Below are positions 5,198 through 11,237 of a DNA stretch of 11,237 nt, in pieces; within the stretch, counting starts at the first letter, position 1, and every line of letters starts with the position of its first letter. The notes beneath the pieces were generated by a model. It had not been told where the DNA came from. It did no database searches and saw only the letters and a program-made list of their open reading frames with translations. This stretch comes from UMGS1649 sp045659265 (GTDB lineage Bacteria; Bacillota; Clostridia; TANB77; CAG-465), in NCBI GenBank assembly GCA_045659265.1, contig JAZOWO010000134.1, forward strand, positions 1 through 11,237. The letters are read 5' to 3'. The position numbers and the translations under genes were made by a program.

Positions 5198-5653
5198 ATG
5201 ACTAAGACGGAGAAATTCATCACAGAAAAGCGCAATCAGAAGTTATTTAAGAAGGACTGGAAGATTGTTTTGTTCTTCCACGACAAATTGTCTATTGGCA
5301 AAAAAGTACAAGTTTTTGAGCTTGCTTCAAAAGAAGGAAGTTTTGAAGCATTCTTAACCGATGGTCTTCTTTCCATTGACTTTGCATCTGAAGAGTACAC
5401 CATGATAAACACTGGTCCCTGCAGATACATTGCCTTCAACGCACTTCATTACGCTGGTTCTGAACTCCCCTACGCTTTCGCTACAGACACACCCATTCAA
5501 AACGCACCGCTTAACATCTCTATCGTAAACTTGAGCGACAACGGCCCTGCATTCATCGACACAACTGTATTTGTAACAAATCTTCAGAAGATGAAGGATA
5601 ATCTGTATCACATTTTCACCGAAACAGATGATTACTTCATTGCAGTTGAATAA
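5198..5653 (+). CDS. Hypothetical protein, 151 residues, unrecognised
   Basis: I do not recognise this protein. The frame is open from 5120, but the real start is the ATG at 5198: it has GGAGG (5189-5193) a few bases upstream and lies after the promoter at 5120-5148. The product has a charged N-terminal helix (MTKTEKFITEKRNQKLFKKDWK), then a sequence that looks beta-rich, with no signal peptide or membrane segment, so a cytoplasmic location is likely. It shares layout and scattered residues with the 157-residue product of the gene before it, above all at the C-terminus. Sampled lines give roughly 37-50% GC, the highest in the window, with many GAC, AAC, TTC and ATC codons. That points to recent transfer or selection for high expression. 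It is a single-gene unit with two Spo0A-type boxes upstream and ends at a terminator shared with the opposite gene. Confidence 0.75.
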   Translation: MTKTEKFITEKRNQKLFKKDWKIVLFFHDKLSIGKKVQVFELASKEGSFEAFLTDGLLSIDFASEEYTMINTGPCRYIAFNALHYAGSELPYAFATDTPIQNAPLNISIVNLSDNGPAFIDTTVFVTNLQKMKDNLYHIFTETDDYFIAVE

Positions 5654-5662
5654 ACACAAAAG

Positions 5663-5691
5663 TTAACCCGCAACAAATTGTTGCGGGTTAA
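5663..5691. terminator. Shared bidirectional terminator
   Basis: TTAACCCGCAACA (5663-5675) pairs perfectly with TGTTGCGGGTTAA (5679-5691), an almost complete palindrome with a three-base loop. T-rich sequence follows on both strands. It separates the converging 5198 and 5688 genes, and the stop codon of the minus-strand gene (5688-5690) lies inside the stem. Confidence 0.85.
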
Positions 5692-6227
5692 TTATTTGTT
5701 ATTTTGTTTTCTACAATTTCTCCTCTTAATAAATTGGGTAAATATTTAATTGTATATTCTTGGCCTATATTTATTTCCTTATAATTAATTACAATATATA
5801 TTTCCTCTCCAGTTTTATTTTCCCTTATTTTAACTTCTTTTCTATTTCCATCATCAGTGGCTACGCTAACAATTTCTCCCGTTACATAACTATAGTCATC
5901 ATTTATAATTGCCGGTAAATCTTTAATACATGGTAGCACTATTAATAAAAAACCGCCTATTACCAGTGTAAAATAAATACATCTCGCAAATATCTCAAAT
6001 ACCAACTTATGCTTTTCTATAAAGTCTTTTTCTTTTTGAGTAAGATTTTTCGATGGTTGTATTGTATACTTTTTGCCAAACAAATAACCTTCAAATAAAA
6101 ATACTAAGAACAAGAAAATAATTAAGCCACTAGATAAATAAGAAGATACTATCGGATCACCCATATGAACATATGCGCTAAATATACTTATACATATAAC
6201 TCCTATTGCAAAACGAACCAACTCCAC
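5688..6227 (-). CDS. Small membrane protein with a C-terminal soluble domain, function unknown
   Basis: The GTG start at 6225-6227 has GAGGAG seven bases upstream. The 179-residue product has three likely membrane helices at about 4-20, 30-50 and 80-101, with a charged loop (52-75) between the second and third. Residues 103-179 form a soluble, probably beta-barrel-like domain (YVTGEIVSVATDDGNRKEVKIRENKTGEEIYIVINYKEINIGQEYTIKYLPN). The GEI...G..Y.I.YLPN pattern recalls the small beta domains of DUF3592-like membrane proteins. This is a resemblance, not an assignment. Base composition matches the housekeeping genes, so it looks native. It is monocistronic, with terminators on both sides and an extended -10 promoter upstream. 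Confidence 0.75.
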   Translation of the reverse strand: MELVRFAIGVICISIFSAYVHMGDPIVSSYLSSGLIIFLFLVFLFEGYLFGKKYTIQPSKNLTQKEKDFIEKHKLVFEIFARCIYFTLVIGGFLLIVLPCIKDLPAIINDDYSYVTGEIVSVATDDGNRKEVKIRENKTGEEIYIVINYKEINIGQEYTIKYLPNLLRGEIVENKITNN

Positions 6228-6272
6228 AAAACCACTCCTCTATTGTTAATATTATGTTTATTTTCTAGTAAC

Positions 6273-6281
6273 ATTATATCA
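6273..6281 (-). promoter_or_regulatory. Extended -10 promoter of the 5688-6227 gene
   Basis: On the minus strand TGA-TATAAT (6273-6281) forms an extended -10 about 45 bases before the start codon. No good -35 is present at 17 bases (TTTAAA). Confidence 0.5.
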
Positions 6282-6322
6282 TATTTGTAACTGCATTTAA
6301 ATATAATATTTTTTTATTTGCC

Positions 6323-6360
6323 AAAAAAGCGAGGTCATTTCTAACCTCACTTTGCTTTTT
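6323..6360 (-). terminator. Terminator of smc
   Basis: AAAAAGC (6324-6330) pairs with GCTTTTT (6354-6360), and GAGGT (6331-6335) with ACCTC (6344-6348), with a five-base bulge on one side. A run of six T follows on the minus strand, ten bases after the smc stop codon. Confidence 0.75.
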
Positions 6361-6369
6361 ATTTAATCT

Positions 6370-9300
6370 TTATTTAAGCTTCATTGACACAAGTTTAGAT
6401 ACACCATATTCTTGCATTGTTACACCGTATACTGATGTTGCAACTTCCATTGTTCCTTTTCTATGCGTTATTACTATAAATTGTGTCTCATCTGAGTATT
6501 TTTCTAGATAACTTGCAAATCTTGCAACGTTAATATCATCTAGAGCTGCTTCTATTTCATCTAGAACACAGAATGGAGGTGCTTTTATTTTTAGTATTGC
6601 AAATAATATTGCTATAGCTGTTAAAGCTTTTTCTCCACCAGATAATAACGACATGTTTTGTAGTTTCTTTCCAGGTGGTTCTGCTTCTATTTCTATTCCA
6701 CTTTCTAGTATATTTTTATCGTCTACTAGTTTAAGTTCTGCTCTACCACCACCGAATAACTCTTTGAATACAACCTTAAAGTTTTCGTTTATTTCTTTAA
6801 ATTGTCTTGCAAATTGTGTCTTCATTACTGCAGTTGTGTTTTCTATTAAGTTTTCTAGTTTAGCTTTAGTTTCTTCAAGATCTATTTTTTGTTTAGATAT
6901 GAATTCACCACGTTCTTTAAGTTCCTTAAATTCATCTATTGAACTTACTGTAACTTCGCCTAGCCCCTTAATCTCAGATTTAAGCTTACTTGCTCTTTGT
7001 TCAAGTTTTGTTTTAGATAGTTCGTTTAGTGCATCTAAAGCTTTATTGTATTCTCTTGCAGAAGATATTGTAAGTTCATATTCTTCCCACATCTTAATCT
7101 TTAGAAGTTCTGTATCACTATCGTATTTGTTTTTCTTAGCATCTACTTTATTCTTTTCATCTCTTAATTTTTCTAGAGTCTTCATAGAATCAAAAGTTTG
7201 CTTTTCTATTTCACTTTGTTTAGCAATGTTCGCTGCTTTATCTTCTTTAAGTTTTTCTACTTCAAGTTTTAATTCTTCAGATTTAACTTTTAATTCTTCT
7301 ATAGCTTTCTTATCTTCTTCATTCTTAGATTCACTTTCATTTAAAGTATTTTCATACTCTTTAATTAAGTCCTTCTTTCTTTCGATACTTGCCATAAAGG
7401 AATTAATATCTTGTCTTATCTTATCTACCATTTCATCAATAGCAGCTTCAGATTCATCAAATGAAGATAACGAAACTTTAAGGTTCATTATATCTTCGTT
7501 TAAGAAGTTTACTCTTTCTTCTTTTTCTTTGTTAAATCTTGCATATTCTGAAATTACTTCTAAGTGTTTAGAAATCTCTTCATTTATGCTATCTATCTTC
7601 TTATTTAGTTCTGTTATATCAAAGTTTAAATCTTTGTTTTCTGATTCAAGTTCAAGTTTTTCTTGTTCTTTATTTTTTCTTGATTCTTTAATTTTAACTG
7701 CATCACGTAATACAGCATTTAATCTTTCTTCTATAACACTGTAGTTAGTATTAACAACTGTGTATTCATCAGATAATGAATTTAGTCTTTCTACAACTGT
7801 TTCATATTTGCCTTTATCTTTTTCTATGGCTTTCATATGATCGTTATATTCTTTTTCTAATTTTTCTAGTCTTTCTTTGTATTCATTTATCTTTCTATTA
7901 CGTCCTACAAGAGTCATTTGTTTTCCTTCAGATTTACCACCTGTAATACTTCCTGTAGTTGCAATTATTTCACCATCAAGTGTTACTATCTTAGCACTAT
8001 TTTTAGATACTTTAGAAAGCTTAATACCATTTTCTATTGTGTCTACAACTATTGTTCTGCCTAGTGCTAAACGAACTGCTGGTTCATATTTAGAATCGAA
8101 TTTAACAAGTTCTATTGCATTTCCTATATATCCTGTTTCTTTCTTTACTTGTGATGGAATATCTTCTTTATATACCTTAATACTTTCAAGTGGTAAGAAA
8201 GTTGCTCTTCCTAGCGCACCATCTTTTAAGAAGTTTACTAGGTCTTTTGCCATACTATCTTTATCTACAACTATATTTTGTACATAACCACCCATTGCAA
8301 TTTCTATTGCTTTTTCATATTTTTCTGTTGTTGAAATTAAGCTTGCAAGTGTTCCAAATACATGTGCTTTGTATTTTTCATTTCTTCTTGAAAGATCTAT
8401 TATACTCTTAACACTACGTGTATATCCTTCACTTTCCGCTTCAAGATTTACCATATAGTTTAATTTAGAACGAGTTTCCAATATTCCTTGTTTATACTGA
8501 TTCTCTTTTTCTGAGAATGTACTAAAGAATTCTTCAAGTCTTGCTTTTTCTTGTCTTAAAGATTCGACTTCATCTTTTAATGTATTTCTAGATTTAGCAA
8601 TTTTCTCGAATTCGCCTCTAACTTCTTCTTCACGAAGTCTTAAGCCATCTGAACTTGAAATATCTCCTCTTGCTTCTTTAGCTATTGTATCTATTCTTTT
8701 TATATTTGTTTCTAACTTCATTTCTGCTGTAGCAATCTTAAGTTTTAGTTCAGAAATATTTTCTTTTAGAGATTCAACTGTTCTTTTTAATTCTTCTATT
8801 TCAAGCTCTTTATCTGACATATTAGCAGTTATTTCTTTTAGTTCTTCTTGTTTTTCTTTTAGCTCAGTTTCAAATCTTTCTTTATTCTTTTCTAAATTAT
8901 CTTTCTTAGAAGAACGAGTTATTATTTCTTGTTCTAGAATAGCAATACTAGTATCGCTACCTGCAATTTCTTCTTTAAGCTTGTCTATGTTTTCTTTGTT
9001 TAATGCCACTCTATCGTCATATGCTTCTACTTTAGATACAAGTCTATCTATTTCATTAAGAGATGCATAATATGCTTCTTGAGTAGTTTCTATAGCTTGA
9101 AGAAGTTCTTCTAGACATACTCTTGTTTCATCACTTGTTCTTTGAGCTGTAGATACTTCTTGTTCTTTTTCATCTATACTTGCTTGTAATGCTTCTAGCT
9201 TTTCTACAAGAACATCCATATCTTCCTTAGAACTATCTATAAGGTTTAAGAATAACTTTACATCTATCCCCTTTAATTCTTCTTTTAGTTCTAGATATTT

Positions 9301-9939
9301 TTTAGCAGTTTCTGCTTTCTTTTCTAATGGTCCTAAGTTGTTTTCTATTTCTGTTAATATATCTCTAACTCTATCTAGATTAGTGTTTGTATGTTCTAAT
9401 TTTCTTAAAGCTTCATCTTTTCTAGTTCTGTATTTAACAATTCCAGATGCTTCTTCAAATATACTTCTTCTATCTTCAGATTTAGAAGATATTATTGAGT
9501 CTATTTTACCTTGTCCAATGATACTATATCCATCACGACCTACACCTGTATCCATGAATAACTCTTGAATATCTTTAAGTCTTACATTAGATTTGTTTAT
9601 TAAATACTCACTTTCACCGCTTCTATATACTTTTCTTGTTACAACAACCTCATCAAATTCTAAAGGAAGACTGTGATCACTATTATCTAATACCAGTGAA
9701 ACCTCAGCAAGACCAAGCATTTTTCTATGCTTAGTCCCTGCGAAAATTACATCTTCCATTTTAGAACCTCTAAGGCTCTTTGCACTTTGTTCTCCAAGTA
9801 CCCATCTAACCGCATCAGATATGTTACTCTTACCGCTTCCATTTGGTCCAACTATTGTTGTTATACCACCATCGAATTCGATAATTGTTTTATCTGCAAA
9901 CGATTTGAAGCCTTGTACTTCAATTCTTTTTAACTGCAT
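6370..9939 (-). CDS. smc: Chromosome segregation protein SMC
   Basis: SMC is the ATPase of the bacterial condensin complex. With ScpA and ScpB it compacts and resolves replicated chromosomes near the origin. The 1189-residue length is normal. Walker A GPNGSGKS is at 31-38 and the Q-loop region follows (GVGRDGYSIIGQGKI, about 132-146). Long coiled coils run on both sides of a central hinge (about 520-680, with AHVFGTLASLI and the glycine-rich ATTGSITGG). The C-terminal head has the ABC signature LSGGEKAL at 1099, Walker B FCVLDE ending at Asp1127-Glu1128, and the H-loop His1159. The ATG at 9937-9939 is preceded by AGAGGGG, and only 15 bases separate it from the upstream gene, so the two form an operon. 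In many Firmicutes smc lies between rnc and ftsY; here a terminator directly follows smc and an uncharacterised acidic protein precedes it. Confidence 0.98.
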   Translation of the reverse strand: MQLKRIEVQGFKSFADKTIIEFDGGITTIVGPNGSGKSNISDAVRWVLGEQSAKSLRGSKMEDVIFAGTKHRKMLGLAEVSLVLDNSDHSLPLEFDEVVVTRKVYRSGESEYLINKSNVRLKDIQELFMDTGVGRDGYSIIGQGKIDSIISSKSEDRRSIFEEASGIVKYRTRKDEALRKLEHTNTNLDRVRDILTEIENNLGPLEKKAETAKKYLELKEELKGIDVKLFLNLIDSSKEDMDVLVEKLEALQASIDEKEQEVSTAQRTSDETRVCLEELLQAIETTQEAYYASLNEIDRLVSKVEAYDDRVALNKENIDKLKEEIAGSDTSIAILEQEIITRSSKKDNLEKNKERFETELKEKQEELKEITANMSDKELEIEELKRTVESLKENISELKLKIATAEMKLETNIKRIDTIAKEARGDISSSDGLRLREEEVRGEFEKIAKSRNTLKDEVESLRQEKARLEEFFSTFSEKENQYKQGILETRSKLNYMVNLEAESEGYTRSVKSIIDLSRRNEKYKAHVFGTLASLISTTEKYEKAIEIAMGGYVQNIVVDKDSMAKDLVNFLKDGALGRATFLPLESIKVYKEDIPSQVKKETGYIGNAIELVKFDSKYEPAVRLALGRTIVVDTIENGIKLSKVSKNSAKIVTLDGEIIATTGSITGGKSEGKQMTLVGRNRKINEYKERLEKLEKEYNDHMKAIEKDKGKYETVVERLNSLSDEYTVVNTNYSVIEERLNAVLRDAVKIKESRKNKEQEKLELESENKDLNFDITELNKKIDSINEEISKHLEVISEYARFNKEKEERVNFLNEDIMNLKVSLSSFDESEAAIDEMVDKIRQDINSFMASIERKKDLIKEYENTLNESESKNEEDKKAIEELKVKSEELKLEVEKLKEDKAANIAKQSEIEKQTFDSMKTLEKLRDEKNKVDAKKNKYDSDTELLKIKMWEEYELTISSAREYNKALDALNELSKTKLEQRASKLKSEIKGLGEVTVSSIDEFKELKERGEFISKQKIDLEETKAKLENLIENTTAVMKTQFARQFKEINENFKVVFKELFGGGRAELKLVDDKNILESGIEIEAEPPGKKLQNMSLLSGGEKALTAIAILFAILKIKAPPFCVLDEIEAALDDINVARFASYLEKYSDETQFIVITHRKGTMEVATSVYGVTMQEYGVSKLVSMKLK

Positions 9940-9954
9940 TTATTACCCCTCTTA

Positions 9955-11237
9955 TTACATTAAGCCGTATTGTCTACTGCTTCCTCTAAATGTGTTTGTA
10001 CACATCTTCTTCCATAGGTTATATTCTTCCATATGTGATGGAATTATTTCTATGTGGTATGAATCTTTAGATAATTTAATTACCCTTGCTATATCTAATT
10101 CTTCATAGTTTACGTTTATTAATTTACGTGATTCGAAAGTTATATATGTTTGTCCTAGTTTGTGAGATAACATTGCTTCGTTATCCATATATTTTTCCCC
10201 AGAATTAACATCTATTACTTCAAGTTTTATTTTAGTTTCTTTGTATTTACCATCTTCCCTTTCTACTAGTGTAGCGTTCTCCATTACATCAAAGAAGTCT
10301 GGTATCATCTCACGAATATATGTTGGAACTTTAACTGCATCTGCATCTCTTCCCTTAGTTGCTTTCTTTGGAAGCTCCATTATTATATTAGATACTTTAG
10401 TTAAATCTATCTTTTTAGAAGCAGGTTTGTTTTCTTCTTTTTCCTTAGCTTCTTTCTTTATTTTCTTTTCTACTTTTTTCTTATCTAATTTAACTGTTTC
10501 TTTTTCAAAAAGAAGTTCTTCTAAATCTATTATCTCATCAGAAACAACGTATTCTTCCTCTTCTTCTACAAGAGGTACTTCTTCAGCATCAACACCAAGA
10601 TTTGCTTCTTGTTCTAAAGCTTCAGTAAGGTCAAGTACATGTTCTTCCTTCTTTTCTACCTTAGTCTCTTTTTTCTTAGTATCTCCAACTAAGCCTACAG
10701 ATATATCATCTATAGTGATATCCATATCACTTAGGTCAATTTCAAAAGCTACATCTTTGAATTTATTTAGTTCAACTTTTGGAAGTTTTTCATCATCTAC
10801 ATAATCTTGTTTAGTTTCTTCTACTTCATCTTCGACTACTTCTTTTTTAGCTGGTTCTTTATTTCCTAAAAGTTCAGCTATACTTGGAACATTGTGTAGA
10901 TATTGTCTTGAACTAAATATCTTTTTATTCTCACTTAACTCAGCAATTTTTGCTTTAGTTAATTTTTCTACTTTGTCTTTTATTTCTTTAGTTAATGTAT
11001 CTATGAATGCTGCATATTCTTTTTTATCTTTAATTAAATCATATGTTACACATGTATACATAGTTGTATCTGTTTCAAGAACACTGTCTGTTATATCTCC
11101 TGCAAAAGTTAAAACTACTGCTTCATCTTCATACTCAAATACAAATACGTTTGCGTTAAGTTCATTATCTTCGTTATTATCCCACACAGATACATTCTTA
11201 GAATATGTTATTATATTATCTAGTATTTTCTTAGTAG
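9955..11237 (-). CDS. Acidic uncharacterised protein upstream of smc, 5' end outside the window
   Basis: I do not recognise this protein. The frame stays open to the right edge (visible upstream residues TKKILDNIITYSKNVSV). The in-frame GTG at 11187 has no ribosome binding site, so the true start is beyond the window; at least 426 residues are visible. There are three regions: an N-terminal folded part (about the first 120 visible residues, including VFVFEYEDEAVVLTFAGD), a long low-complexity middle rich in Glu, Asp and Lys (EEEEEYVVSDEIIDLEELL, KKVEKKIKKEAKEKEE), and a conserved-looking C-terminal domain of about 125 residues (from VPTYIREMIPDFFDVMENATLVE to the end). There is no membrane segment. 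Short spacing to smc suggests co-expression. The disordered acidic middle could act as a linker or a DNA-mimicking tail, but function is unknown. Confidence 0.85.
   Translation of the reverse strand, partial: TKKILDNIITYSKNVSVWDNNEDNELNANVFVFEYEDEAVVLTFAGDITDSVLETDTTMYTCVTYDLIKDKKEYAAFIDTLTKEIKDKVEKLTKAKIAELSENKKIFSSRQYLHNVPSIAELLGNKEPAKKEVVEDEVEETKQDYVDDEKLPKVELNKFKDVAFEIDLSDMDITIDDISVGLVGDTKKKETKVEKKEEHVLDLTEALEQEANLGVDAEEVPLVEEEEEYVVSDEIIDLEELLFEKETVKLDKKKVEKKIKKEAKEKEENKPASKKIDLTKVSNIIMELPKKATKGRDADAVKVPTYIREMIPDFFDVMENATLVEREDGKYKETKIKLEVIDVNSGEKYMDNEAMLSHKLGQTYITFESRKLINVNYEELDIARVIKLSKDSYHIEIIPSHMEEYNLWKKMCTNTFRGSSRQYGLM

Noticed and set aside
6653..7744. 363-codon plus-strand open frame inside smc
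   Set aside because: It is a Ser/Leu/Phe-rich antisense shadow of the smc coiled-coil region without a start signal.
10241..10804. 187-codon plus-strand open frame inside the acidic gene
   Set aside because: It is a serine-rich antisense image of the Glu/Lys-rich repeats.
11185..11187. GTG as the start of the gene upstream of smc
   Set aside because: No ribosome binding site precedes it, and the frame remains open to the window edge.
1..11237. CRISPR arrays, insertion sequences, tRNA or rRNA genes, toxin-antitoxin or known defence modules
   Set aside because: I found no regularly spaced direct repeats, transposase motifs, tRNA cloverleaf or recognisable defence domains. The orphan genes could not be matched to such systems by eye.

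Overview
The window is AT-rich DNA (about 30% GC in the housekeeping genes by hand count of sample lines) from an endospore-forming Firmicute, most likely a clostridium. The evidence is a germination protease (gpr) beside holA and trmFO, an SMC protein of clostridial type, AGGAGG-type ribosome binding sites, sigma-A-like promoters and T-tailed terminators. There is no rRNA, tRNA, insertion sequence or CRISPR array.

Layout, left to right. Positions 1-59 hold the first 19 codons of a minus-strand gene that runs off the left edge; its place after gpr suggests spoIIP, but this is unproven. Then come gpr (146-1018, minus), an unrecognised 224-residue gene (1076-1750, minus), and holA (1871-2833) overlapping trmFO (2817-4145), both minus. 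Next are two unrecognised plus-strand genes (4436-4909 and 5198-5653), each with its own near-consensus promoter and terminator. A small membrane protein (5688-6227, minus) converges on them. The right third is smc (6370-9939, minus), preceded by an acidic uncharacterised gene (9955 to beyond the right edge) that is very probably co-transcribed with it.

Housekeeping functions are tRNA methylation (TrmFO), the clamp-loader delta subunit (HolA) and chromosome condensation (SMC). The accessory content is three orphan genes of higher GC (roughly 36-45%), each as a single-gene unit. The two plus-strand orphans may be distant paralogues. They are flanked by three exact Spo0A-type boxes (TTCGACA / TGTCGAA), all in intergenic DNA, which suggests a link to sporulation entry. 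One box sits 21 bases before a TATAAT, a spacing like that of Spo0A-activated spoIIG-type promoters. A possible RNA of about 95 nt follows, ending at a terminator.

The most unusual regulatory structure is in front of gpr. The terminator of the preceding gene contains the gpr ribosome binding site in its stem, and a sequence resembling a forespore (sigma-G) promoter overlaps the same hairpin. A transcript started there would lack the occluding arm. No complete known mobile or defence system is visible, and the orphan genes cannot be assigned functions from sequence alone.
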